From Dimorphilus gyrociliatus (lineage: Eukaryota; Annelida; Polychaeta; Dinophilidae): a DNA stretch of 64,000 nucleotides. Below the pieces are notes generated by a model. It did no database searches, had not been told where the DNA came from, and worked only from the letters and a program-made list of their open reading frames with translations. Where the stretch lies: the NCBI GenBank assembly GCA_904063045.1, contig CAJFCJ010000041.1:80218-144217 (forward strand), read 5' to 3'. Positions 1 through 11,978 of this stretch are shown piece after piece (positions within the stretch are counted from its first letter, which is position 1; each line of letters starts with the position of its first letter). A program made the translations under genes and the position numbers.

Positions 1-18
1 ACTTATACCACAACTTAA

Positions 19-551
19 GGGAAAATTTGTCAAAATCTTTATCAATCTTCAAAGTCTCTAAAAGAACTCTATCTTTTAGACTGCAATTTACATGAAAATG
101 TTTGGTTAAAGTTGACAGATCTTCTGAAATCTTGTTCCCAAATTGAAATAATTTATATACAAGAGAATACAAATATGGGAAGTGGATTATCTGATATTGG
201 TGATGGACTTTTGTATTCATCAAATAGTTTAAGAAAAATAAGCCTTTATAAGTGTTATTTGATTCAAAATCAAAGCAATACTTAGCTAATTAACTTAAAA
301 ATTGCTCTAAAATAGAATTGATCAATCTAGCATATAATGAATTTATGGAATATGGATTATCTGATATTTGTCAAGGACTTTTAAATTCATCAAATACTTT
401 AACAAATGTCAACTTTACAGAATGTTTGTTTAATGAAAAAAATCTAAATGCTATAATAGAGTTAATAAGAATATGTTCCTCATTAAGAACAATCATTCCA
501 GAGAATTTACAAAATATTCTGATCAAAGCAAATGTTTGCAGTATAGTTTGA
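19..551 (+). pseudogene. Leucine-rich-repeat protein, 3' remnant (degenerate)
   Basis: Two adjacent reading frames encode ribonuclease-inhibitor-type LRRs. The first, about 19-283, contains 'SLKELYLLDC' and 'SLRKISLYKC' and ends at an in-frame stop. The second, 318-551, resumes in another frame with 'TLTNVNFTEC'. Both contain the phrase 'SDI..GLL.SSN', so they are successive repeats of one protein separated by a frameshift and a stop. The gene enters from the left edge. It resembles the LRR proteins at 21.3, 23.8 and 28.2 kb, so it is probably a dead paralog. A single spliced gene is less likely because no clean donor and acceptor pair joins the two parts. Confidence 0.55.
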
Positions 552-918
552 ATGAATATATATTTTAATCTCTGATTTTCATTTATAATATAATAAAGAC
601 TAGTTATGAGACTTAAAATATTCTTTTCTAATATTTTTTGATCTACAAAGATCTTTACTTTCTTCTCAATGGAACTCTGGTTGGAGCTCCTGAAGGATGA
701 TTCTGTAATCACTTTGGTGATGGAATCTAAACTTGCCCCCTAGCAAAAAGTCACATCCATCAAATCCTCCATACTGCCGTGAATCAAATTTGCCCTCAGC
801 ACACATAGATTTGGACTCAGCAGTTGTAGAGGGTCTACATACAGCTATGTCTGCTACCAAAAACGCATTGCATCTCATATTTGAGGCCCCAACCAGGAAG
901 GTGTCATAACAACTCAAA
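552..918. other. Intergenic, locally GC-richer, nothing recognised
   Basis: No supported gene. About 730-915 is visibly less AT-rich than its surroundings, and an open frame crosses it on the minus strand, but I recognise no domain. It may be a transposon or host-exon fragment. Confidence 0.3.
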
Positions 919-2574
919 TTGAAGTGCAAAAAAAGTAATGTAAGTGGCAAATGGTTAGCTGAAAATGCAATACTTCCATTTGCTAATATGGGAAATATTG
1001 TAAAAGTAAACAATTGCAAGGAAATGATCAATCACTGTAGAAGAAAAAATCAATTTAATGAATCAATTGGACGAAATTTTCTCATAAATAATGCATACAT
1101 ACCAGATCACTCTTTAAGAAAAGATATTTTTGAAAATGATGAAAGGATCATTATCTTCTCCACATGAAAACAACTTGATCTGCTTTCATCACCTTTAAAA
1201 TTGTAAAATTTCCTTTTAAAAAATTATTTTCTTTGCATTCATTTTTGAAAAAATGAAGTAAAACAGATGCCCTTAATGTTTGCATTTATGACATCAAAGA
1301 AGAAGAGAGCTTATAATATATTATTTAATATATCAAGTATAAAGGGAAGGAGAAAACTAAGAAGTATTTGTAATAATGATGTCAGGTCATCAGGCAGAAA
1401 AATTGCTGAAGATATTTTATTAAAATGTTCAGCTGAGGAGATTAGTTTGCCAATTATGGAAAATTTGAGAAGATTAGCTAATGTCACCAGACAGAAGAAA
1501 AGACCTATAACATAAAATAATCCATTTTTTGAGATAAATATTGATTTTCTTCCTGATGATTTCCTGCAAGGAGATGTTTCATTTGGAAATCAGAGAATAA
1601 TCATATTTGCTTCCAAGCAACAGTGTGACCTTTTATCCAAAAGCAAAGTTTGGTATCTGGATGGTACATTTAAGGTTGTCAGAGAACCATTTGTTCAACT
1701 TTTCTCCATCCATTCTTTTATCAAAAAAGATGAAGAAACAAAGCAGATTCCTTTGGCATTTATTTTCATGACATCAAAGAAGAAGAAAGCATATAAACAA
1801 GTATTAAGGGTAAGTTAATAAACATTTCATCTAACCTCTAAATTTTATCATATTCTCTAGGAAATTCAAACCATTACAAATTATTCCAAACCAAAAAAGT
1901 TCTTTGCTGATTATGAGTTAGGATTATGCACTGCTTTATCATCTGTTTATCCTAATGTACCAATTCAAGGATGTGTTTTCCATTGGACACAAGCAGTTTT
2001 CAGAAAAATCCAAGTAATATATTATATTACATAGTTTTATTATATAATTATTTCATGTTTTTAGAATTTGGGATATGCAACTGAATATAAAACTAGGCTG
2101 ACCTCTAAAAATATGATGAGAAATTTATTGGCTCTTCCTTTTCTTCCTTCTGAAGTAATACCCCATTTTTTTTCATCTTTAAAAGAAGAAGCTTTTGAGA
2201 AAAATGTATATAAAGATTTGTATGAATATATAGAAAATACCTGGATTAGAAATTCTATTTGGACACCAGAATGCTGGTTTGTTTTTGGAATGAGTATTAG
2301 CACAAATAATGATGTTGAAGCATGGCACAGGAGACTTAATGAAAAAACTTTGCCTAAATCTTGCTTCTACTTATTAGTTGATTGCTTGAAACATGAAGCT
2401 TCTTTGATTCCAGTTTTTCAAAAACTTCTAACTGAAAAGAAATTAAGAAAATATCAAAGGCAAATGACAATAACAAAACAAAAGAAAATTTTTGACATAT
2501 GGGATGAATATAAATTTGGTCAAATAACAGCATTTGATGTATTGGAAAAAATAGCAAACATTTATTCTGATTAA
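919..2574 (+). pseudogene. Chimeric PHD/FLYWCH-type MULE transposase relic
   Basis: This is a mosaic of two related Mutator-like (MULE) transposase copies. A first fragment (919-1310) carries the linker and part of the DDE region, ending '...PLMFAFMTSKKKRAY'. The reading then jumps back to an upstream part of the protein ('SSGRKIAEDIL', about 1380) and proceeds to the catalytic core: 'WYLDGTFKVV' (first Asp), 'FFADYELG' (second Asp), 'GCVFHWTQA', and 'STNNDVEAWHRRLN' (Glu). Stops at about 1165 and 1515 break the frame. Two 51-bp GT-AG introns, 1810-1860 and 2014-2064, sit exactly where the complete copy at 31-33 kb has introns. The C-terminal exon, 2065-2574, is intact. The N-terminal PHD and FLYWCH parts are missing, so it cannot encode an active enzyme. 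Confidence 0.8.
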
Positions 2575-2954
2575 CATCTTTAAATTGTGATTTTCATATA
2601 TTTAGCATTTTTATGTTGTGTTTAGTTTATTAACTCTGATAAATTTCTTATTTTTCATTAACTATATTATATACATTTTTCCCATTATTTCTTTTAAAAG
2701 AAGAATATTCAAGTTCCAGCAAAAAGGTTAAAGCTTATAATAAAATGGTGTTCATTGATGGACAAACATTCACAAATCAGATATTTAGAGGTTAGATTTT
2801 AGGTTAAAAAATTATCAGGTAAATTATCAATTAGCTGCCTTTCATAAAATGTATCACAGGTAAACCTAGATTTAATTCTATGTTCCTTCCCATGTACCCA
2901 TCTTAGGGTTAGGGTAAAAGTTAAAGATATGTAGAATGTTTTCCATCATTGAAT
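2575..2954. other. Intergenic, no gene seen
   Basis: AT-rich sequence with one short telomere-like stretch near 2907. I see no gene, and no recognisable MULE terminus beside the transposase relic to the left. Confidence 0.4.
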
Positions 2955-3377
2955 TGCACAACTTTGGTTATATTTAACATGTTTGAACTCTATTATTTGA
3001 TGCAACTTATACATGTACATCTTAAAACCTACTCAAGAAAATGCTATAACATTGGCCAAACATAAGTTTGATTAGTCAGCTTGAAGGCTCATCTTTAATT
3101 ACCAATAAAGGTTTGGCCAAGGACCTGGGAAAATCATCTGGAAACAACCTCCACTGGAACCATCCATCTACTCCTCAACATTGGAAGACAGTTTGGTAAT
3201 TTGGCAACCTGCTATTATGAACTATCTACTCTGCTATTGAACTCTCATATTGTTACTTGCTTAAGTATTATTATTGCGAATAAACCATTTTAATTTAAAC
3301 ATTTGTTTAAAGGTTTGAGTAGAACCAGTATTGTTATAACTTGCAAATGCATAGATTTTGCCAGCAAGAGCAGTACA
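2955..3377 (+). repeat. LTR family 1, internally deleted solo LTR
   Basis: Begins TGCACAACTTTGG and ends GAGCAGTACA, matching the ends of LTR family 1 seen at 14.9, 34.9 and 40.4 kb. Relative to those, the centre is deleted: it jumps from 'GGTTTGGCCAAG' to 'GACCTGGGAAAATC', losing the TATA-like box. The retained 3' part includes the AATAAA signal (CGAATAAACC). No internal retroelement sequence adjoins it. Confidence 0.7.
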
Positions 3378-3809
3378 GAATGACTAACAGAAACAATCTG
3401 CAGTTGATTTTTCTCCATATTTTGGTTCCAAATATAAAAAATAGATTTTTTTTTTAATTATTAAAACATGTTTAAAGGATTGTATGGAAATCATCAGAAA
3501 TCTACACTGCTGTTTGACAAAATATAAAGAAAAAGAAACCAATATCCTGGCAGCTGGTCTTTTATTAAGATCTTTGTTACAACATCACATAATCAACAAG
3601 AAAAATATATTTAATAACCAAATGAGATACAAAAAAAACAAACTGTAATTAATTAATTGATTGATAAATCTGGGTTTTGTTTTGTTTTTAAAGTTAAATT
3701 AAATTTTTAAAAATACAATAAAGTTTATTGAAAATTTCCATTTTAATAATGAAAATTTGCAATTTTTTTTTTAATCTTCCTTATTCATTTTTTTCTTTCA
3801 AACTTCCAA
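3378..3809. other. Upstream of the receptor gene, no gene seen
   Basis: AT-rich with poly-T tracts. It presumably includes the promoter of the receptor gene starting at 3810, but I see no convincing core element. Confidence 0.3.
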
Positions 3810-6800
3810 ATGGCTTTGAATTGTTTGCTGTTAAAATTATTTATATTTCATTTATTTACTCAATGCCTTTTCTTTCACTATTACTATTATGATTCAATGG
3901 TAGTTGTTGTTAAAATTTTTGACCACTTCTTTAATATAAATTTTTTTCTGTTTTTCTCTTCACCAGGCACTTTTGAAAGACTTGGCTGGAAATTTTCAAT
4001 TAGAAAATGGCTCTTGTACCATAAATTATTGCTATGGAAGTTTATTCCATTATTACAAATCAAGAAAAAGTCTAGTTATTCACAATATAAGTAGTGAATC
4101 AAGAGTTTTGCTAAATGAAATTTGTGATAGAATGGGATATGATAAAGTAAAAGCTGAGCCTTTCTACAAGGAAATATCACCTAAAAGTCTATTTAAATTT
4201 ATTATGTTTTTTATAATAGAAAATGTTCATCATTTTAACAGAATTCAACAAGTTGTTTATATATTATAACGAGATAACTGAAGAGTTTCATTATATGATT
4301 GATTTTGACCAATCAGATATCAGTTTTATTGACATTTCTCTTAAATGCTATTTTAGAAATCAGTCTTGTAGAAAGAATATTTATTTCTCTCATTCATTTC
4401 TCTTCCCTTCACACATTTTATCTTTCAGACTACTTTTCTATACATCACTACACTTTTACAAATTCAGAAAATCAATTCATCATATACTTTAAACAATTTA
4501 ACAACAATTCAAAAATTGTATGCTTAATTGATGAACTGAATGATGTTTGCAAAAGGAAATCTTACAAGATAACACTGAACCATTTTGAAAGTCTTTTTGA
4601 TTTGAATGACAATATTAAATTGAAAAATATTCCATACTGCTCTTTAAATTTTTGTACAAATGCCAATAAACAAAGCAACATATCAATAAAATGGATGAAA
4701 GAGATGAATAACAATTGGTTGAAAGATGAGCCAAACAATTTAGATAAATTGATGCCAGTGTATCACAGTTACAATAGTTATGATACAATTCCATTATTAT
4801 TTGAATTTAGAAACAATAGCCAATTGTTAAATACTCTATCAACTTTGTGTAATGAGTACAATCAGAAATTCTATCATACATTTTCTGGACAGAAAACTTA
4901 TGAAATATTTCATTATTGGCATTTATCTTATAGTGAAAATTTTGTAGACGTCATCACTTGTTCCCAATCCAAGGAAACAATTAAACATTGTCGGATTATC
5001 AATCAACACTATAGATACTACGATCATTACACAATTAAATTGAAATGTTTTAATGAAATTCTAAAACCTTTGAGGTTGATTGCAGGTGATACACAAGACA
5101 AGTAAAAAAAAAACACTCTACTCTTTTTTAAAAACAATCTACAGCTTCTTCTTTTAGAATATCAAATTTAAATTCTCATTTATATTCTCATAATTTATCA
5201 AAACACCAATCTTTTAGTGGAGAATTACAAGTTAATTATCAGGGCTATTGGTATAGAATTGCTCATATTCAATTAAATCACAAAGCAGTAAATCTGATTT
5301 GTGAATATTTCCATTTTACAAGTGGTACTGTTGATTTTCAAGATGGGATTGATAAGGAAAATTTTCCAATTCTTTCATTAAAGTGTTCAAATTCGGCAGA
5401 ATCTTTTGACAGCTGTTCAATTGAGAATTTTATGAATCCAATACTCAGTGACCTATTACCATTGAGTATTTCTTGTCACCAAACACATACTCAATGTGAC
5501 AACATCTCAAATGGAACTGTAGCAACTTATAAATATTTAAACAGCTGCTACTATTTATATAAAACACCAAAAGTTGTCAATTTTTTAGAAGCTAATAGAT
5601 TATGTCTGTCAAAAGGAAAGAGATTGTTAGGAGTAACTGGATATGACGAAGCTAGATTTGTTGAAGTTGCTCTCCTCTCCTCCTATATAAATTCCAATGG
5701 AAACCTAATGAAAGAAATGGGAAAGTTGAAGAAAAGTTGGCAAATTCCTACAGGTTGAATAGAATTTTTTGATGTATAGGAGAAAAAAAAGGGCTTTTCA
5801 ACAATATATTAAAAAAATCTTCTATAGGATCAGTAAAAATTTCAAATGGGGAAAAGAAAATTTTGACTAGTGATAATATTTCATATTCACTAATAGGATT
5901 GTGGGCTATTGATGCATCAATAGACAAAAGGTCAATTCAATAGAAAAAAGTTTACAATATATATATATATATATATACATGACGTCATCTTATCTTACCT
6001 TCATTTCTTTGCATAGATGTAGAATCGATATTAATGAACCACAATTGCTTTGGAATAAGAATCCTTGTACAAAAATGCAAAATTACAAAGAATTCAACAT
6101 TCAAGGCCTATATTCAATATCTTGCTCATTGAAACTTTTCAAATCAATTTTCTGCGAAGAGGAAAAGCGTAAGAAAAGCAAAAATGAAAATTTGTTACAA
6201 TTCAATAAATTTAACATTTTAATGTTTGAAATGTTTAATAAAGAATTTTTAAAATTGAATATTTCACCATACCAAGGAATTGTTACTTTGGAAATGATTG
6301 CAAATTTAAAAATGAATGCTTTATTTATGCAAAGAATTGAAAATTATAAAAGAAAAATTGAAAGTAATAAATTAAAAGTATTTCAATGTAATTTGTCAAA
6401 AGATTATATCAGTCTTGTTTATAAATGCGATGGGAATTTTGATTGTCCTGATGGTTCTGATGAGGAAAATTGCCAAAATGGTCAACATTTATCAATCTTT
6501 CAATGTGACAATGCATCCAAGACATTGAGCATTGTACACATTTGTGATCAAACTTACAATTGTTTAGACAGATCAGATGAAAAGTATTGCGGTATGTAAC
6601 ATAAATTTTTCCTTTATAACAAAAAGTTTTTACGAAAAAAAAAATAGAGCATGAAAAGTGTTTAGATCCGTATTGGTAAAAATTCAAAATTCAAAATAAA
6701 AGTTATATTTTTAAAAATATAATTGTTTTTTCTTTTTCAAGGATGTGCCAGAATAAAAGATGCATTTTGAAATATTATTTGTGCAATTCAATTGATGATT

Positions 6801-9800
6801 GTTTAGATGGTTCCGATGAGGAAAATTGCATTTCTCCTGGTATAATAGGGCTATGTGTAAAATTTATTGTTATTTATGTTAAATCAATAGGGTATATAAT
6901 CCTGACATATTGAGCTTAGGGCTACAGTTGGCCAAATTATTCTTCTATAGTTTAAAAACTTACAAATCTCTTTTCTAAGTATCTAAGCGAATGTACTGGT
7001 GTTTGTCGTAAATTTTTCAAATCTTATATAGGGCTAATGCTCTTCAAAAATTCCAATCGTCTTTTTTATGTGTTTTGCCTACTTTTGCATAAATTGACAT
7101 CATTTTAGCTTCTGTTTTTTTTTCAGGAATTTACGGATTCGGATGTTCTGACGGCTCTATTATACATAGTTCCAAAATGTGTGATTTTCAATTCGATTGT
7201 CCACAAGAAACAGATGAGAAAATTACCAAAAATAATTGTTTGTTTTGACATGAAATATTAAAAAGAGAATTTTTTTTTTATAAAAACATATAGGTTTTGA
7301 AAAAATTGAACATTCAAAATGTCATCTTTATTATAAAAATAAAAATTCAAAATCGAGTCATTTTTGGTCGAATTCTTATGGTTTTTATAATTTTCCATAA
7401 GGAATAAAATGTTTTTTGTTCTTTTTCTCTTTATAAATAGAATACTACGAAAATTTTATTTTAAAGTATCCTTTCCATGGTAAAATATTTAAAATACAGT
7501 TATATTACTACTTAAAACTTGTTAGTTTAAAAAAAATACTATTAACAACTACAGATCTATACAAATGCAATTACTATTTTGATGTGAGCAGTCATAGGCA
7601 GATTTTGAATCATCCACCATGGAATTATTTAAAAAATTGTAGACAATCTGATATGTGTCAGCCTGGAAGTTTTAAATGTAGCACTTATGGATATTGTATT
7701 GAAAATAGTAAAGTATGTGATGGAAATTTTGATTGCTTTTTGAAAGACGATGAATTAGGATGTGGTTAATTTCATTTGTTTTTTTTTTTTTTTACTATTT
7801 ACTCAAAATCAATCAATCAATCATATTAATTTTAAAAAGAAAACTTCAAAAGACAGGGATACTATCATTGTAGAAATAGTTCAATTTATATCATCTTGTC
7901 AGACATTTGCCAGGCTAGAATAAGAAAGAGTTGTGAAAGTTATGGAAATTCAATTTGTGACGGCCGGAAATGTCCTTTAGGAGATGATGGAGATAGTAGA
8001 ATTTGCCTGGCGGATTTGTTTTGTCCAACAAATTGTTTCTGTTCATCGCCATTTGATATTAGCTGCACAACAAAGATAATTATAACAAAACTCCATAATC
8101 TATTTATAAAAGGTTTAGAATTGAAATCGATGAAACAACGCTTCGATGAAATTTTAAATTATTTTTTTAAAATTCAAACTCTATCATCACTAATTAAATT
8201 AATAATAAAAAATTCAAATTTATCATCACTATACGAATTGGATAAATTTGAAAATATTAAAATTCTACATTTTGAAAATTGTAGAAATTTATCAAAATTG
8301 AAAAATATCTTTTTTAAACAACATTCAAAATTATATTATTTAAATTTAAGTTTTAATAGAATTTTTGAAATTGAAAAACACTTTTTTTCCAAATTTCAAT
8401 ATTTAACAATTCTTGATTTATCTTTTAATGAAATTACAATATTTCCATCAGTTTTATTTAGAAATCTGGTTAGATTAAGACAACTTTTTATTGAAAATAT
8501 AAATATAATAAATCTTCATAAATCATCATTTCAAAATCTTATTAAAATCACAAAATTATCATTGAAAAATACAAATATTTTAAATATTGTTGATATTAAA
8601 TCGGATATATTTAAAAAAAATATCAATTTGAAAATTTTAAATAGTAAATATATTATTTTATGCTGTTTTGGTGAAAAAATGAGGAAAGGACTGTTTTTTG
8701 ATTGTAAACCAGAGAAAACTATTTTCTTTTCCTGTGGTCAATTAATTAATTCTACTACTTTAAAAAGTTTGCCAAACATAAACATCTTTTTACTATTTTT
8801 TTCTTCTTTTTTTTTCCATTTTAAAAGAGCTCGTTTATATTATGATTTTTCTTGGTTTTTTTGGTAACATTCTGTCATTATACTTTAAGATTAGTTGTCT
8901 GAAAAGACCAACAAATTTACTTCAAATAAATTTAACATTGGCAGATTTACTTTTCATTATATATCTCTTAATAATTGCTATTTATGATTGGAATTTTAGT
9001 GACGACTACCTGAATCATGATTGGGAATGGAGACATAGTAAAATGTGCCAATTTCTTGGAGTTCTTAGCAGTTCAACCTGTCTCCTTTCATCAGTTAGTC
9101 TAGTATTTTGGACATTGGAAAAGGCGGCTGCTGTTAAGAATAATACTAAAATTCTTTTTCTGAGTTATAAATCAATATCACTTATACTAACCCTAACAAT
9201 GTTGTCAGTTGTATCAATAGCTATATTTCCGTCATTTTTCTTTCAGGTTGTTTCAATAGTATACACATTTTATCAATTAGAAAATACATAATCTTTTAAA
9301 TTCATAGAACTATTCAACAAGATATCCACTATGCTTTTCACTTCACCTAACAAATCAAAGAAAGGATGGATGGATTTATTCTCTTATAATGTTTTCCTTA
9401 TTGCCAATATTTCTAATAGGTTTTGTTATATATCTTTATATTGATATATTCAAGGAGGTTGTAAAGAGCAGCAAAATCATTTCAAAACACCAAATGAATT
9501 CAAGATTGATGAATATATTTCTAGTTGCATTCCTAGTTGTTTTAACAAATGTTTTAACATGGCTGCCTATTCTTTTAATAAGTAAGTAAATAAGTAAGTA
9601 AGGCAGGAAGGAAGGAAAGAAAACAACAGAAAAAAACAAATTATAGATAATAAATAATTATTCAGGCATTTTGGCTGCATTTAAAAAAAGTCCATTAACC
9701 CAAGTCACTTATTTATGGATATTTATATGTGTTCTACCAATCAATTCAGCTGTAAATCCTTTAATATACAACCTCTTTGCAATAAGAGATTCAATTCAAC

Positions 9801-9823
9801 AGAGGAAAAAAACAATTAAGTAA
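3810..9823 (+). CDS. GRL101-like composite receptor: SRCR, C-type lectin, LDLa, LRR, 7TM GPCR
   Basis: A many-exon receptor. Exon 1 (3810-3899) encodes a hydrophobic signal peptide starting MALNCLLLKLF. Exons about 3967-5753 hold roughly three diverged SRCR-like domains ('EICDRMGY', 'LSTLCNEYNQ', 'GELQVNYQGYW'). A C-type lectin-like domain spans about 5490-6170. LDLa repeats (for example 'CDGNFDCPDGSDEENC') run from 6380 to about 7990. LRRs begin after 'CPTNCFC' and end in a relaxin-receptor-like hinge ('ILCCFGEK'). The 7TM region spans 8828-9823, with 'NLTLADLLF' and 'NPLIYN' in TM7. Introns I can place are 3900-3966, 5102-5157, 5931-6016, 7765-7839, 8767-8827, 9247-9307 and 9582-9665. In LDLa 3 (about 6742) the frame is off by one, either a sequencing error or decay. 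The LDLa-LRR-7TM core matches relaxin-family/GRL101 type C receptors; the ligand is unknown. Confidence 0.8.
5958..5978. repeat. (TA)n microsatellite in an intron
   Basis: A run of TA dinucleotides inside the 86-bp intron 5931-6016 of the composite receptor gene. Confidence 0.8.
9586..9620. repeat. Simple (AAGT/GGAA)n repeat in an intron
   Basis: Tetranucleotide-like AAGT then GGAA runs directly after the splice donor at 9582, inside the last intron of the receptor gene. Confidence 0.6.
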
Positions 9824-10008
9824 AAAAAAACAACCAAATTAAAATATTTCTTTCTATTTTTCTTTTAAAATCAATAAACAATTTTAAATTGTTTTTTTTT
9901 TAAAAAAAAAGGGAAATTTACTGTAACAACTTAAATGCCAGAAGTATTGAAAATGGTAGATTTAAAATTTTTTTAAATATAATTACTGAAATAAAATGCA
10001 TATTTCAC

Positions 10009-10451
10009 TTGTTTTCTTCCAATAAAATAGTCAAAGAATTTTTCATTAATTCATATAAATATGGAGTAATATTTGATGATAAATCGGTTAGCGAGTATCA
10101 GCTGGTGGATTTTAATGGCAAGAGAAACACTTTGGCCAAATTGTATAAATTTTCTTTAAGAATTATTACTATACTAGAACAAATGAATTGTATTAAAATG
10201 ACTGTAAAACATTTTGACAAGGAATTATTTATTTGCAAAGTAAAAATATTTATTGAATTTTGTTATTCATCCATCTATCTCTTTTTTTCTTTAACCCTTC
10301 TTCTCTATTTCAGAAAGGAAATAATGGTGAAAATCTTTATTGTCTTTTAATGAAAAAATCCAATATTTTATTATCATTGTGCAATGTTCATAGTCGAAAC
10401 AATGTCTCCTTTGTAATATGCTATTTGGACCAATATTTAAAATATTATTAA
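10009..10451 (+). CDS. Unrecognised two-exon small gene or extra 3' exons
   Basis: An open exon ending at 10239 ('KELFICK') joins in frame across a GT-AG intron (10240-10313) to an exon ending at the stop 10449-10451 ('ICYLDQYLKYY'). The product has alternating hydrophobic and charged segments, including 'SVSEYQLVDFNGK' and 'GENLYCLLMKKS'. I recognise no family. No ATG sits at a credible start near 10009, so a 5' exon is missing. It could be a separate gene or an alternative C-terminus of the upstream receptor, although I could not find a phase-compatible junction to it. Confidence 0.35.
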
Positions 10452-11100
10452 ATACAATTAAAAATATATTCCTCTCTTTGGTGTACAACTTTCATTATAT
10501 TATTAATATGCTTAAAACAATTATAGGATGATATGAATAGCGCTTAGAAAACACGCAGAGGTAGTGTCTGTAGTAGTTGACTTGTGACAGTTTTACCCTC
10601 CTCTATTTGTTCAGTACCAAGGACTTGTCAATGTCTACAAAGAGGTTGAACATTTCCTATTCCAGGGAATTCTCTTCTTTGCCTTTAAATATTTTATAAA
10701 ATAACAAAATTCTAGTTATCTAATGATACTCTGTACAAAAATCTGTATATACTCCGTATAATATTGATTTGGGATGATGTCTTTTGTGGATTGGAAGATT
10801 CAGATGTAGAAAATTACTAAAACATTTGATTTGAATTTTAACTCACATAATTTTTTATTTGAGCAGGAAAGAACTGTTTTAAGAAATGAGTATTGAAATA
10901 GCCTTACAATTTGGGTATAGACAAATAGAAAATTACAAATAGGGATGAAACTGTACCCCTAACTTTGAAAGATAAAAATTTGAAAAAAGTGAAAAATAAA
11001 TTTTAAAAAAAGAATATTTTGGAGCATCAATATATGATGTTTGAACTATTAATTTATCAGCCAAAAGCCCTCCAAGTCTATAATTTTCACAAATTTCAAA
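10452..11100. other. Intergenic, no gene seen
   Basis: AT-rich sequence without a supported gene, leading into a degenerate MULE relic. Confidence 0.3.
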
Positions 11101-11802
11101 TATTTTTCTTTCTATCTCAATATACTGCTTTTTTTTTAACTAAATCAGCTTCTCTCTTCAGCTCATCAATCAATCAATAAAATGATCCTTTAGATTGTAC
11201 TTTATTATTCATTCGATTGTGCCATTCCTCCATACTGTTATTTGTCCTTATGGATAATCCATATATAGACCAATTCTCTGGTTTCCATATGAAGTTCATA
11301 ATCCAAGTTGCTTCAAAATATTCAAACAAATCTGCAAATTTCTCTTTTTCTGTAAGTTGAGATTTCAATCTGTAAAATGGTAGTACAATGAAGAATGAAT
11401 TTCTCAAAAAATATTACCTTAAATGCTGTTTATAACTTTATTTTTTTTGATGTTATAAAAATAAATGCCAATGGAATACGTTTCATTTGGCTATCTTTTT
11501 TGACATAGCTGTGTATAGATAAGAACTGATAAAAAGGATCCTTTACACTTTTAAATGTCCCATCAATGAACCAGTGTTTTGACTGACCAAGACTAACCCT
11601 TTATTGTAAAACTTGAAAAAGGTTTGTCTTTGTTTTAAAGTTGTTTACAAATAATGAATACACAATTTCTTTGGTAAACCCAAAGTTGCATATTATAAAA
11701 AGTTTTCTATTACCTTGTTTTTCAAAATATATATTTGTGTTTAAAAGAAATTTATTTTAACTTATGTTTTCTTTTGGTTCATGGACATTTTCTGTCAACC
11801 CC
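11100..11802 (-). pseudogene. MULE transposase relic with one transposon end
   Basis: On the minus strand, 11620-11430 encodes the first catalytic block ('WFIDGTFKSV', 'PLAFIF') and 11407-11174 the C-terminal block ('RTNNSMEEWHNRMN'). The exon carrying the second Asp is missing and the frame is broken. Sequence 11600-11800 matches the 3' subterminal region of the 41-kb MULE but lies on the other side relative to the coding strand, so the copy is rearranged. Its edge at 11802 reads, inverted, GGGGTTGACAGAAAATGTCC, which fits the family terminus. LTR family 1 sequence begins just after it. Confidence 0.65.
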
Positions 11803-11978
11803 TTCCAGAAATGACCTCCTCTGGAACAAGCCTTTTACCCATCAATGTAGGAAGACAGTTTAATAATTTGGCGACCTGCTCTTACAAACTATCTACTCTG
11901 CTATTGAACTTTTATATTGCTACTATATTGCAACTGGTTTCATCTCTTTTTAATTATGTTCATGAACCATTAAAATGA
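11803..11978 (+). repeat. LTR family 1 fragment
   Basis: Matches the 3' half of LTR family 1 (compare 35300-35490): 'GGAAGACAGTTTAATAATTTGG' is followed by 'CTATCTACTCTGCTATTG'. Truncated at both ends, with a MULE terminus abutting on the left. Confidence 0.6.

Noticed and set aside
666-1031. Minus-strand open frame of about 120 codons
   Set aside because: Half of it overlaps the MULE relic antisense and the rest shows no domain, start context or splice signals.
5958-5978. TATA promoter element
   Set aside because: It is a TA microsatellite inside an intron of the receptor gene.
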